Shown: in pieces, positions 1-14,400 of the stretch
Layout of the letters: each line of letters opens with the position of its first letter
Position numbering within the stretch: position 1 is the stretch's first letter
NCBI GenBank assembly: GCA_023055355.1
Contig: JALJCS010000001.1
Span: 26,349,881 to 26,413,880, forward strand
Length of the DNA: 64,000 nt
Direction: 5' to 3'
From: Agelaius tricolor
Taxonomy: Eukaryota > Chordata > Aves > Passeriformes > Icteridae
Notes under the pieces: model-generated
Databases searched by the model: none
The model's input: the letters and a program-made list of their open reading frames with translations, nothing else
What the model was told of the DNA's origin: nothing
Translations under genes and position numbers: made by a program

Positions 1-2337
1 CTTCAGGTATGAGTTATCTCTGAGCACACAGCTGTTGTGTGTGGTGTCTTTTCCTCTTGTTTAAATGGGATCTAAATTGAACTGGGTTGTATATTTGTAA
101 TTTCTCCTGAGATTAGAGAGCCCTAGTGGTCACTCCAAATGCTAACTCTAGGCCTGTTTCTTGGAATTTGGCTTACATCCCAGGTTTCCTAGATGACACT
201 AGTTAAGATAAATACCTGTTATCTTCTGTGTCAGAGTAGAGTACATGAGCTGTTAATAGGCTCTGGGAGAGAGCCAGGAGCAGTTGCCTTCACTGGCAGC
301 AGTCAGGTGTGCACAGTGGTTACAGGTTAGTATTCCCAGCTGCTTGGTGGCTGCTCTCTGTTAGCAAAAAGGTGAAAAATATATGGAACTGCAGTGGATT
401 TTATTGCTTTTATAAGTGAATGTTAAGATTAATAGAAAAGCTGTCAAATAACTTGTGATCAGAGTGTCTGGAGTAACTAATCATTAACTGATTATTTTTA
501 GCGCTGTTAGCACATTTAACTAAATAATAGATATACAAAAAGAGTTGAGAGTTTGTAGTCCAAACTGATGTGGGGTCATTTCAAATATAACTCAAAATGA
601 TTGTTTAGCTTAAGTGCTACAGAGAAATTAATTGCTCCAAAGCTTGAACTTCTGTTGCTTCAGGTCTAGATTTTTTTCCTTGCTTGAGTTCCCTGTGTCA
701 TTCTTTGTTTTGCTAATTGGAGGGAGTTCAAGGCCTTTAAAAGGCAAGTATTTAGCAAGAAATGACAGTTAGCAAATTTGAGAAATTCTGACAAGGAGTG
801 CAGAAAGTAAATGTAACAGACTTCAGAAGAACTTGAAATATCTATCTGATTTTTAACAAGTTTTTGAATTCATACATTCTATGAAATTGTAATTTTGATA
901 CAGTCTCCTTAATTAAAAGGAAAAGAAATTGTGGGGCTGCAGTTTACCTTACACATGCCTTGAATATTATTAGTTCGGAAAGAATAAAGGCCTTAGCAAA
1001 ATGTTTCAAACCACTAAGCAGCATGAGGAAAATTGTTTAGAAATATGTTGGAATTTTTAAAAACAGTATCTGATTTAAAGGTTTAAGTAGTGAACAGGAA
1101 TACTTTTGACTTTAAAAAACCCCATGAGGACAAGAGTATCCTCTCAAGTGTTGGAGTTGGTAAAAGTTTTGGAAGGTGGAGTTTCTTTTTGGTTAAGACA
1201 ATTGCCTTAATCAGTTTTGTTTTTATCTTTTAACTTAGTGTAGAAAATAGTGTATAAAGGAATTGTGCCTGAAAGTTTTAAACTGTCTGCAACTCTAAAA
1301 ACATAAAGCCTGATAGATATGTTGTGACACTGATAATATGGATTTGTTTAAAATGCCTTTTTAGAGGCTGACTATTCCTCTCAAAAAGCAAATAATGGTA
1401 TTTGAACACAATTTAACAAGAACAAAATTTAAAAAATTTATTAATGAGTTAGCAGCTCACAAGTTATATGCAGTTGGCTGATAGCCAGTAACAATTATAT
1501 TTATACCTGTAGTAAAAGCATTCTGAAAAATATAAGTTTGTCTTGGAACTACCAAGCTGCAAAGATAGATGTTGTCAAAAATGTAAGCTATGAGTTCTCT
1601 TGGATACCCTCCACTTTGACTAAGTGACTAATACAAATCAGGGCAACCTTAGAACTTAGTATAGAGTCCTCTGGGACTTCCTGAAGTAATTTTAGTTTGA
1701 TCACTGGTGTTTGTTCTTAATGAATACACACTGTTCTGTTTCTGCTCTCTTGTGGGCCTTAAATATCAGGCTGACTGTACAAACCCGTCAAACATTTTAG
1801 GCAACAGGGTTTTTCACTACTATACTTGGGCATTTTAAGCTCTGGCTCAGGGAGAATAGCAGTGTTTAAGGCATGCTTTTGTTAGATTTAAAAAAGTAGA
1901 AAAAAAGTTGAAAGTGAGTTTAATACTTGCACATGTAACATTTGTGCTCTGTACATTCTGTAAGTGGAATGCTGACATTTTGTATATTTGTATAATGAGC
2001 TGAGTTAGTAGTTCCCCATAATCTTTCCAGAGTTCTTAAAAGAGAATTATTGTCTTAATACCTCGAGATACTTTTTTATTTTAACAGATTGATTAAAAAC
2101 AAGCTCAGCAAGTCATTGTTTACAGAGATTTCCAGTGGAAGAAATATGTACCCGTGCTCTGTTGCTAGTTGGGGTTTTGAGGTTGACGGAATGTGAATGA
2201 CTGCATTCCAAAGCTGCCACTTGTAGGGTATACTGAAATGCTTAATGAGGTTAAGCTTGTGCCTGAGTCATTTATGACTCTGAGCACAGCCCTGCTTCTC
2301 ATTTGAGTCATTTAATTGATCCATCTCCAAAGCACAG

Positions 2338-2440
2338 TCACAGAATTACAGGCTGGTTTGGGTTGAAAGGGACTTTAAAGATCATCTAGTTCCAGTGGCT
2401 CTGCCCTGGATGGGGCACCTTCCACAGGTGTTTGGGGCAG
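2338..2440 (-). mobile_element. CR1 LINE 3' fragment
   Basis: The sequence reads as the complement of an avian CR1 3' end. It starts with a cacagaattaca remnant of the terminal octamer repeat, followed by the typical ggtttgggttgaaagggac block, then atcatctagttcca and ggcaccttccac. It is short, diverged and truncated at the 5' end, as CR1 copies usually are. Confidence 0.8.
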
Positions 2441-3820
2441 TTGTGCGGTTATGCTAGGTCACTTTTTTCTTACTGCCCCTTGCAAATACTTTCTGCTCTC
2501 TTTTTAAGAGATCCAAAGTTTGGTCCCACAAAGTGAAAACCAGGTCCAGAAGTCAGTTCAGTTCTCTGATATTGTGTTCAATATCAGTTCTCTGATACAT
2601 GTTTCTGTTTATTTGAAAGGGTGTTATCAGAATTGCAGTTAATAACAGACAAACCACAGAACTCCACGAAACCCAAGAAACCATTAACCCCACAAATCAT
2701 AAGTAGGAGCACATGATCTGTGTAGGCTTAAACAGTCTCACTGATATACTCAGTTTATCCCCTAAGTTGGATGATGCATTTTACATATGTGGAATATACT
2801 GTATATAAAACTCATTTGTCATAATCTGATAGCTGGGCATGAAAGGAGGTGCTTCTACATGGAGAACTTGTAATGCCTATCTGTGAATGAAGTGTTAGGC
2901 TTTTAGTGAAAAGTGCTTCAGAAATGAAGTAGTAGACTTTGATGTGGACTTTGATGAATATTCATATTTAATAATATCAGGAATTATTCTTTAAGTATCT
3001 GAATTATATTAGCAATGCAAGGCTAACTGTAAGGTTACTCTTAACATCACAGAGGTTAAGCTGAAAATTGTAAATAGCCATAAATCTGTTTCTGAAAAAA
3101 TTTGGTTTCTTTCTCTGGTGTCCTTTGTCAAGCACACACACAGTGTGTACCTGCTAACTGATGTGTAATGACAGTGGGTCATGCATGCTCATTTGCTTTA
3201 TTCTCAATTTTCTGTTAGGAAGCTTTTTTTTTTTTTTAAGAGAGGAACCAAGTTCTGGATAAAATTACTCACTCTAATACCAGGAAAATAAAAAGACAAT
3301 GATTAGTTCATCCAGAATTCTTGGTTTGCCACCTTGTAGAAATGGAGAGAAATGCTTATGGTTCAGTTCAGCGCTCCCTGAGAAGTTGTTATGCAGCATA
3401 AATGTATATGTTTCTAGTACCAAGAAACATACAGCAATCTTTAGCTGTGTCATTCCTTTTTAAGAAGATATAAAACCCTTATGCTTGCGATAAATATTTA
3501 GAAATTTCTTGGATTTTTAGTTTTTCTTATTACTAATTTTTGCTATTTGTCTACTTTTCCTGTGTATAGAACCAGATTTGTTCTTGGTATAAAAAGCATA
3601 TTTTCATTAGAAATGTTTCCTGTCAAATGTATCTCAGCAAAATTATATTATAACAGTACAATTACTTCTAACTAAGTAGAACTGAACAAAAGGATGCAGT
3701 TTATAAGAGGAGTTGTGGCTAATTTGTGTGAGCATGTGTGGAAGAAGTGATCAAAATCCTAAGATTTTGGCATACTTACTCAGCTATCACTTCCTTTGCT
3801 AGCCATGATTTATCCTTAGT

Positions 3821-3842
3821 GGATGGATGGATGGATGGATGA
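3821..3842. repeat. (GGAT)n microsatellite
   Basis: About five perfect tandem copies of GGAT inside the PPM1B intron. Confidence 0.9.
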
Positions 3843-5291
3843 TAATACACATCCAAGTTTCATAGAACAGTCTTTAATTTTAATCACTTCTAGTAGTAGT
3901 GCAGTTATCTTATTCTTTGCAAAAATTGTATGGTGCTGGCTTAAGATTGGGACACAGAGGCTTAATAGTGCCTTATTTGTTAGAAGGTAATGTAATTATC
4001 CTACAAGTGATTGCTTTGAGGGGTTACAGATGTGCCCCATACAAAGTGGGTGAGTACCTGCCGAGCACTTTGTTCACCTTGGTAGTCCTGAGAGAAGCCT
4101 GAATGCCACTTGCTTCTTTAAAAAGTGATAGACATCAATAAAGATTTAAATACTAGGAAACTTGGGATGAAGGGTTTGAGGTAGGTAGGTGGTGTGCTTT
4201 TCTGCTAACTTAAGAAACTCATAAACTGCAGGCTCCATGTCAGTCATCCAGAATATAGTCAATTGTAAGAAATGAAATTACTTGTTTCTTATCTTTGGAT
4301 AGTAGCCAAGATACAGAATGACTGAAGTTTTTTTAGGATGATACTTGAGAGGGTTCATTCTTAATTCTTCTTAAAGAGAATTTTATCTAGAACGATGTCT
4401 ACAGGAAATAGCACTCCATTCCTTAATTTAGTTGATTTTCAGAAAAAATGTTCTCTCTTAAAAATAGAAGACTTGTGCATACAACTCCAAACCTTTTTAT
4501 GCCATGGTTGAATGAGTAGAGGCTGATGACTGGAAGCTGGTAGCATTACACCTGTGTGAGTGCATATACAGATATTATACATTCATCTTAATAGCAACCC
4601 TGATGAAAGACAATATGTGAAGATTTACCTCACTTCAGGTAGTTCTTTTCCAAGCTAGGAGAACTTAGAGGCTAGAAGCACTGGACTTGACTTGAGTTGT
4701 ATGTCAACTTTGAAAATGGATTATAATTTAAAATTATTATAAAAATAAGTATTTTTAATTATTCCTCATCAGTTCCATATTCCGTTTGGGCCACTTGAGT
4801 GCTAATATTATCTATCCATTATGTATCCTCTGGATTGCTTGGTGGTCCCAGTGTTTGTGCACTGGAGATTGAGCCTTTGAGGATACAAGGTGTTACTGAC
4901 AAGGAAGCGTGCCAGAATCGTGGGAAGCACTGGCTTTATGGCATGCAGTGTGTTGCACTGCAAAGGGAAGCTAACTGAAACAGACTCCCAGCTGCTGTTC
5001 TGTCTTTTTCAGAGAGAACAGACTGCTATCTCCAGGGTATTTCATTCAGTTCTCAGTCTCCTTCTGAATTTCTCTTAGAGAGTAAGGCTTGATGCATACT
5101 GGAATGACAGACTATGAATTTAAGCTCTGTTCTATCATGCAAAGATTGTTAACTTAAAATGCAAACAATGTTTTCCTGTTTACGTGTAACTTTTTCCATA
5201 ATGCCTCTGTTAAAAAGTGATAATATCTTATATTTCAGTGTCTTAGCCAATGGGTGGTATTAATTCAGGATTTCTTGTGTTTTTAAATTAG

Positions 5292-5403
5292 AAATTATGG
5301 AAAAAGCAGGTGAAGAAGGAATGCCTGATCTTGCTCATGTTATTCGTATTTTAACTGCAGAGAATATCCCTAATTTACCACCAGGAGGTGGTTTAGCTGG
5401 CAA
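5292..5403 (+). CDS. PPM1B: PPM1B coding exon (EIMEK...GGGLAGK)
   Basis: Acceptor ttttaaattag|AA and donor GCAA|GTGAGT. It encodes [14 protein letters not shown] through PPGGGLAGK with split codons at both ends (2 nt in, 2 nt out). It is nearly identical to the human exon just after the catalytic domain. Confidence 0.97.
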
Positions 5404-8400
5404 GTGAGTACAGTACTAGAATTTCTTGAACTGTTAAATTCACTGACATGCTTTCATTTAATGTTTTAAAGTTTTCTTATTGTAATAGCTATACTCAAAT
5501 CAAGTTTTTTATGTTTGAACTTAGTTTTACCTTTTGCAGTATATAGACTTTTGTGTCATTGTTCCCATTCTAGAATGGTAAAGAGGAAACACATAATCGT
5601 ATTATACACAACATATTAATTTATACCTAACAATTTATTATTTCCATGTGGCCATTTAAAAGAAAAATATATATATTCTTGGCTTTTTACTGCTTTACTA
5701 CATTTGTTAAGAGCTATCAGACATATCAAAATGAATATCAAAAATGCCAGGAGATCAGTTTTCCTGATGTCATGTTTTCCCAACCACATGGTTGTGGAAA
5801 TGTCCATTATAAGCTTGGAACAGTACTTATTTGCTCAGCAAACATTCTCATGAGAAAATTGTTTTTATTTGTTTAGTCTGAAACTGAATGGTAGATAACT
5901 GAGAATATTGAACTAGAATATGCATCTTAAAACTCAACAGGAATAAACCTTCAGCAATTACATTGGCTTTGTGGGGAGCCCAGTGGTGATGTTCTGGCAA
6001 CCTATAACTTGAGGATTTTAATGAAAAGAATTCAGGATTGCATTAACAATTGTTAATCTGGAATTCCCCAGACAGTAGGACTGATCACTGTTCCCTGGCA
6101 TAGAGCATGTTGTTTCTGGAATATTCGTATTTTACAAAATACGAAGTCCTGCCCTCTGAGCATTTGTGTATGTGTACATCTATTTTGATTGCATGTACTT
6201 GTTAATGAGCACTGTTTGCCATGATTATATCTCTCTGGCCTTGGAAGTATCATTCTGGGTCTTTTTCTCCACTTGTGTACATTCCAGGCATTCAGAGAAG
6301 TTTTGGTTTGCCTGTTCTTCTTGGTGCCTCCCAACTACTGTGTTTTGTTATTTTGCTCATTAATAACTACATCATGTACTGCTGCACTATTCTGGACGCC
6401 TGACATATAAATTCTGTTTTAATTTGTTGTGAACCAGGTTTTGTTTTTCATAGACTTGGTTCAGAATTTGCATTTTGGTGCCTTTCTCTTCATCTTGACT
6501 TTTAAAGTCCCCTGACTTCAGGAGTGTACCTGCAGTTTCTTTCAAGAAAATGTTAAGTAACTTAATGTTATTAAGTATTAGGTAACTTGTTCTTGGCCTC
6601 TGAACTTGGGACAAAGACAGACAATATGTAAGTTCATTTTACTTGCAGGAAATTAATGGAAGTATTGGAAAAAAATACTTCTGCACAAGCCAAATCAACG
6701 TACTGTGTAACTTAAAACTTTTGTCCTAACAAGAGGATATTCTTTTTCTTGAGGTCCTTGTCCTGTGGTGTTACCAGATCACAAAGAGGTTACACTTTGT
6801 CCGTGTGTTTGAACTCCAAGACCTTGCTCAAACAGGTTGCAATGCAACCAGATCTTTTCTGTGGCTGTAATCCACAGTTTTAGCATCAGTGAAAGTTGCT
6901 CCCAAATTCTAGCATATCTGAGCTGGAGAATTGCAATTCAGTGTTACTATGACTAGAGTGTGTTTGCAAACCTTAGGAACCCCTTAAGTAGCTCCATTTA
7001 TATTGGCACTGTATAATTGCTTCCTTCAAGCTTCTCACTTATGTAGAAGCCCCTGCTGGCCCACTCTTTGAGACAGGAGATGTATGGGTCAGCTGATGGT
7101 GCTGTTTTATCCTAGAAAATCTTACTCTCCAAAGACTGTTTTCTGGCTTGACTCCAATCCCCTTGTGATTTCAAATGCTGCCTCAAGAATGGAGGTTTGT
7201 TGCTGAAGTAAACAAAAGCCCTGAGCTACTCTAGCACCTGGGCCTTAGTAGTTCCACTCAAAATCTTCCCCCTGAGTTTTCCCATCAAAGAAAAGCACAG
7301 AGAAATACATTGGTGAAAGAAAGAAAAGTGAATTAAAAAATTGGAGAATTCCCAAGTAGCTTGTTTTCATGTCTTTTTAAACCCATGTAGCAGTCTTGCT
7401 TGGACTGTCCAGGTGTTTTCTGTTACCTTGAAGGTGCCTTTGCTTTATGTAGTGCAGACATTTAGTCGCAATTGTGCCATTCCTCTCTCACGAAATTTGG
7501 AACTAAATAGAGAGAGCCCTTTCCTCTAGCATTGGCAAAAAGATTCAGTTTCTTTTCCTTAGGAAGACCCTCCATCAATTCCAATGGATTCCATACTGCC
7601 TCAAATATGCAGCCTTTACAGATTTCTGAAATATGTTCAAAAGGAGCCTCATCAAACTTATCCTCAGTATTCTGGGGCAGAAAATTCTGTTGCATTGAGA
7701 GCCATGTGTATTTGAGACATTTGCTGCTGTTTTGGCATCTGATGCCTTTGTGCTCTTTAGAGGAGTCAACAGTTGGTGCCCCTCATTCTGTAAGACAAAA
7801 TTTTTAGAGATCTTGGTCACTTCCAGACTTAAGTCTTAGTCCATGTAGCAGTTCATTTTTGTTGAAGCTGTCAATAACTTTGATCATATTTATTATAACT
7901 GTCTGAATGTTTGCCACTTGTAACTTTGATTTGAAATGTGAGTACATAACCTTTTTTGCATCAGAAGTCTGTTTATATGATGGGTTTTATTTTTTGTGAA
8001 GTTCTTTGTGCTTATTTTGACTGCCTGTGAAAGTGTGGCCTTAAATGGCACTGCTACAAAAGAAGTCTAGCTAGTGGCTTTTGTGTTTTAATTTCTAGTG
8101 TGACTAGACAATAGAAAGCACATCTCAGGGGTCATATATGCTGCATACCACACTTCAACGTTTTGTAGATGGGTTGTAACCTGCATATATGTAATAAAGA
8201 TGGGGGAAAACTGAACTGTCTTGAAGTTCCACATCCAGAAATAAGGCAAGAAAACCAGCAAACTGGAAGAATTTTTTCATAACAAGCAAAATACAGATTT
8301 AACTGCTACTCTTGACAAAATCTGAGTGTGCAGCTCTAAAAAGAGGTGGATCATACAGAGGGTAAGGTAAGAAAATGGTTTTACTCTGCTGAGTCTTTAC

Positions 8401-11400
8401 AAATCTTAACCTGTTGCTAGATCCCCAAATTTTTATTGAAAGTGAGTAAAGACACAGAGTGGGTTTCATCTTTTTAAAAGGCAGATTAAAAGAAAAATAC
8501 CTTAAACACTTCAAAATGCCTACTCTGATCAAACTTTTCTCAATGTTTTGAAATCCTTTGTTTTGCTTAATTTTTTTAAAAACTTCTCTTTTTAGGCGTA
8601 ATATTATTGAAAGTGTGTATACTAGGCTGAATCCACACAGAGACAATGAGGGGGTAAGTTCCCATTTTGCTCTTTTTTAATGTGAACATCAAAGTTGTCA
8701 TACATTAAGCAAAAGTGTTTGTCACTGGGAATAAAATATTAGAAATACAAGATACATATTGTAACAGACCTCTGATTTTTACCTTGCTTTGGATGGATTT
8801 GATATAGAAGTTCTTCCTTTAAAAGACAGAAAACTGACACCTAATTCTGAAAGACTTTTTAAACATCTAAATGACTACCACTTTCTCAGTCAAACCTGTG
8901 AGGCAACAGTGCAGGGTTTTTCTAAACTATGGTTTATAATTGTAAAAAATTAGTAGTCAGCAAATCCATTACCCAACTGGCTGTTATATCTACTGTCCAG
9001 AAATGTAGTACAAGAGGGGCAAACACACTTCCTGTTGTCTTCTATAAGAAGGCCTTGGTACACTGAATATAAAAGACTACAAAACTAATATTGACTATTT
9101 TCATAGCATTTACACTATCTTTTCGTGTCCCATCTCTACTGGTCTAAGGAAAAGTAATTTTAGATTACTTCAGTTATGATTTCTAAAATGGCTTACATTT
9201 TTCTTCCCATTTCCTACGAAGCTGAATTTTGAATTGTATGTTGAAATCTGGTTTATTGTACCTCTAAACCTGATTATTAGGTAGCTCTTAATATTAGTGT
9301 AAGTAATAACTGGTGTTTCTATCAATTGTGGTTAAATTTGTTTAAAAACTGGAAAACTGAAGAACTGATAAAAAACATCAGTGCTTGTACATATTGTCAT
9401 TTCCTGTGCAGTTTATGTGAACTGTTTTGTGGAAATACCGTTCCTATTCTAGTCAATCCTTTGTAATGTTTTTTTCTTCTGAGATGGCTACAAGGCCCTC
9501 AGTCAGGTAGTTATTACAGTGAATGGTGTTGCACTTGAAATACCTTGAAATTATCAATTGCACACCTTGAGATAGTAAATACACAGTCTCACCACAATTG
9601 TTACTGTGTCTTTTCCATTGTCCTCTTTTCTTATCTGCCTAGATTTGATTTATTATCTTCAGTCAGAAAGCTTGTGTGGGTGGAAGGGGCCACTTTTCTG
9701 TTAGTGTACAAATGGAGAGGAAATCTTTCAACTTGTTAATTTTTTAGGATTTGTTCCTTTGTCTAGTTTGAAAGTCATAGGATATGCTTTTTTCATTTCA
9801 CTTTCAAGAAAGTGTGCACAGTACCCCAAACCAAGATACACAAAATTTTCCTCTTTTCAGCTTCTTTAGTCCTTCAGGAAACTCTGCACTTCTATCAGCC
9901 TGCTACTACTTTTTGTGTTTAGCCAGAACTTCCCCTGCTTTTTGGGGAAAAGTTTCTGGTATATTTGGCTTCTTTAAAAATTAAAAAAAAAAAACAAAAA
10001 CAGCATAGGTTTTTCAAATTAATTGGTATTTTGAGAAAAAACCCTGAATGTTTGTCTAATGGTTACATTTTAGAAGTGTTATATGCCATAGTTGTATTTA
10101 TGATGCACCTGTTCTAAGTCTAGATTTACTTCTCAATAGCTGTGCAAGTTTGCTGAAATTTCTAATATGTAGTACAGCATCTGTTTGTCTATTGGCTCCT
10201 TTCAGGAAATGTTTGTGCATCATCCATTTTAATTTAATAAAATGAGTTAGCTAACTTGAATATGCATTTTGCTCATAAGAGAATATACCATTAACAGCTT
10301 TGACCTTTGTTGCCATTAAAATCCCTGAGTAGCTGGTTTACTTTTAATTTGGTTTCTTTAAAAAGAGATTTGAACCGTAGACTGCAGTCTGCTTCCTAAA
10401 TTTTTCTTATGTTGATATAGACGTGCAAATCTCAGATATGTGTTTTAAATAGAGTGGTTTAAATTCTCGTTTGAGCTTGTGATAGCATGTCATTTGCCAG
10501 TCAGCATCTTTGTTCTTTTCCCCCCAAGTGGTACTAGCCCAGAGCAATTTGAGAGGATAAACTCCCCTTTGGTGAAGGATGCAATTCCTGGTTGCATTTT
10601 CCCAGCAAGTTATCTTAATGTCCTTGAAGTGGATGAATCTGCTGTGCCTCATCTGACACAATGAAAACATGACCTTCTTGCTGGTCTTACTCAGTTTCAG
10701 GTGTATGTGTGGTGATCTCTGTAGCCTTCTGAACTGGATATTGTAGTGTCAGAGATGTAAAGGGAAGGAAGCTGTTCAGTTATTCAACATCAGACTCTTC
10801 AGAATGTCTACACACAGTGATAATGTTGCTACACATCTCACATTTAAGCAGGAAGCAAAGGCAGGAAGGAAACATACACTATATCCCAATGATGACATTG
10901 CCAAGTGAGATTGAAATCTGGCCAAGATGCTCCTGTTTAAACTAGTATGAGGCTAGAGCAGATGTTCATATGAAAAATGAGGTGCTAGAGACATGGATGC
11001 TGAGTCTGCAGAGCACAAAGGCACCCTAGCACTTGAGCATCCTTCCCTGAGTGTGGTTAGCAGTGCACCCGTGTCTGCTGAGAGTGGGTGTTGTGCAGAA
11101 CACTTCTGTTACTGACTGGAAACTCTGCCTGTGGCAGTCCTCTTCCATCTTATGGCTGTATGTAAGACTAAAGCAATTTTTATCATATCAAAATAGTAAT
11201 GTTGTTAGTTGCTAAAATATTAATGCAAATGATAAAAAAACCTCTCCAAACCACACAAACAACAACACAAACAGATTCACTTTTACAATTGAGAATATGG
11301 TTTCCTTCTAAAGACTATGCATTTTAGTGTCTAACAATTTTAAAATAGTTACCATGAGTTTCTGTGAACTAGATCATAATAGCTTTCCAAGTTAGTTCTT

Positions 11401-14400
11401 AGTATATAAATGAAAACCTTGGTTTTATCTGTTTCTAGGTTAGCTTTGTTTTACTCAGCACCGTAAATGTTTCAGGTAGTGTTGCACTTGGGTTTTGTTT
11501 TTGGTTATCCAAACTAGTGATAGTAGATTTTTATTCTTCACACTTGTTTCCTGAGAAACTTTAACATAGAGCCTAAGTAAGGAGATGCCATGCAGAACAA
11601 GAGTCTGAGAAATAAAAGAATCCTTACTAACAGCAGTATCCAGAGATCACTAGTCTGGTTTGAGGGTATAGCAGTCCTAAGTTATTTCTGCTAGCAATCT
11701 CAGCAGATTACAATTATTTTATAAATCCAGGGCTGGAGAGAGCCCTGCACTGTGGTCACAATGAACAACTTTATCATTGTTTGAGCAGAGACTTCTGCTA
11801 CAAATGAGGTATCTTGTGCCTTTACAAATATGAGTGAAAGCACAGAAATCTATTATGTATTGGGGCCTGATGCTTTCAGATCTTTAAAGGGAATTCAAAA
11901 GAATGTTTTCATAGCTAAATAATTGTTAGCGCTGTGATGTTACAATACCACTGAAGAGTTGTTCTTACTTCCTGTGCTAAAGTATTACTCTTTCTCTGTG
12001 ACTCTGACCATTTTACTTTTTGATGTGTTCGTGAGACTAGGAGACTACTATCTGATTAGGCTACTTCACTGTATGTATATATCCTTAAACATAAGAAAGA
12101 ATGTTAAAATTGCAGTGAGTGTGTTAATAGTTTCAGTGGCATTTGCTTAAAGCTGCCTTTGAGCGTCTTAGTTGAAATCAATCATATTTCTCTCTTGTTT
12201 TTACTAATAATACACTCTGTCAGTTGACTGAACCAAATCATATGCCATTAAGGGCTGCTACACATAAAAAAATGTAGATGGACACAACTCTTACATCATT
12301 CTCACAACATTATAAATCCAGTCTTCAATACATAGCGGCCCTTTTCATACACATAATTTAATAGCACAAAACTTGTGTAAAAATTGTCAATGTTCATGTT
12401 GAATATAGCTAGCACAAATTTATTCCTGATTTTATGGTCAGTAGCGCTTCAGTTGAATTGAAATGTGAAGGAGGGCAAATGCTACCTTGCACAATAACCA
12501 TAGTTTTCAGGGACCTGTTCTAGCCACACATCATTAGAGAGAAATCTCTGTCTATATAGCATATAATATATAAAAGAGGCAATTTCTGTCCTACTGTATG
12601 TGGGGTTTCTTGTCTGTTAGCACTGAGGGACACAAGGGAAGCACGAAATAGCCTGCTGTAAAATAGGGTGCAATGCCATGCAGGATGTGAGTTTGAATAT
12701 CAAACGCTAACAGCATTGCTAATTCAACTCCTACCAGCATTTGAATTGCTTAGGAGCCTCAGGGCTGCTATTATATTGCTTATTGCTTTTACTCTTCAGT
12801 GTTGCATGGAGCAAAATTATTCACTTCAGTCTGCCAAAGGAATTTTTAAAGATCTTGGTATTGTGAAATGTGGAAATTTCAGGGTGTACGTGTGCTAATG
12901 TCAACCTCAGAGCAAAACTGATGGAGTAGATGAAATATGGAATTTAAATGTTCCCTGAATTTTAAAAAACTGGAAGTCTTTCAGCTATGTTGCCCTGTTT
13001 AATATTAGCTAGGTATATACATAACTCAGGGGTTTTTTTGTCAAACCAAGAAACAGGATACATCTGTAGCCTCTTCTTGGTGCTCCGGGTTTTTGCTGAC
13101 ATTGTGCTTGTAAGGTATTAAAGCAGTCCCATTTCATGCACTAAAACTATCTCCTTTGTCTTGCTTCTCTCTGTGCTCTTGAAGACAAGAGAGTACTGAA
13201 TTCTTGAATATTCTCTTAAATATTTTCATATTTGAATGTGAAAATTCTAGTACATGGGAGCCAAAACATCTCAAACTAAGACCAGCAAACCACTGTGAAA
13301 GTCTGTCTTGTATTTCCTGAACAAATTAAACTTAGAGGGATGCCATTATATGCAGTAATACTCCTTTTTATGGTAAAATTGTCCCCATTTTGACTTGGAC
13401 TGTGCTAATCAGTCTTGGGGCCTTTATTCCAGCAACATTACATAGAGCATGCAGAATCTTACTGATCCCAAGGTATTTTCTCAATACTGCTATTAAGCTT
13501 GTAAATGAATGACAGCAGTACTTGTACTTAGGAAGCTTTTGGATTACATGACAATAAAATGAGGTCAGCATGAAAACAAGGCAGTCTGGATTGTGCTTCT
13601 AATGTCTTGAAAATCTGCCAGCTTCCAGAGATAGTTTCATTTGTCTAGATTGATAAGTTGCTAGATATTAATAATTTAAAATGTACTGTTCCCTTAAAGC
13701 AACAGTACTGCTTTAGCACTTGAAAGTGAAAATACCTAGTATCAGTGTCAAAGCACTGTAAGTCTATCACCAAAAAGCACAATATTTTTTCAACTGGAGG
13801 CTTGTAACCAAGCAGATCATTTGCTGAGGAGACTTCCATTCCTTAATCAGCACTCAACGATCAGATTTTGTACTGAAGGTTCTTAGGTTTGACATTAAAC
13901 AACTGTTCTACCTGCTAGTTTTTCCAGGCAATACACAATCTGCCCAAAGGTGTGTCTTATGTTGTTCAAATACCAGCATTCCCCACGCTCATGGGTAGCT
14001 GCTTGCTTTTCTGGCGGCATCATGCATGCAAAAATCAGAGTGTTCACTAAAACACTGAGCCTTTATTTTGATGTGATGCTTCAACTAACCTACTATCTAT
14101 CAGTAGAGTTAGCTATTCTGAGTTTTCCACAGAACTGTGCTGCTACTGGCTGTGCAGAAATTCACAATTAAATATATTGACCTGGTGGCTAAAGAAGCTT
14201 AAATTTTCAAAATTTTCCACTGATAAGTGTCCAAAAGTTGTGGGCGTGTATCATCTGTATTTATCTAAGACATTTGAAATAAAGATGGAGTTAATTGGCA
14301 GGGGTACTTTGACTGGCTCAAAATGAATTGAAATTATTGAAAATGCTGGTTTAATAGTTATCATTTCTTAAATTATGTTGTTTAAAAGGATGAAAATGAA

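Larger units (their letters stand above)
1..5291 (+). other. PPM1B: PPM1B intron (window start to first visible exon)
   Basis: AT-rich non-coding sequence upstream of the first PPM1B exon in the window. I looked for the preceding exon, which should encode the end of the phosphatase domain, and did not find it. The stretch holds a CR1 fragment near 2.4 kb and a short GGAT microsatellite near 3.8 kb. Short open frames at 3899-4102 and 4890-5078 have no recognisable motif and look like chance. Confidence 0.8.
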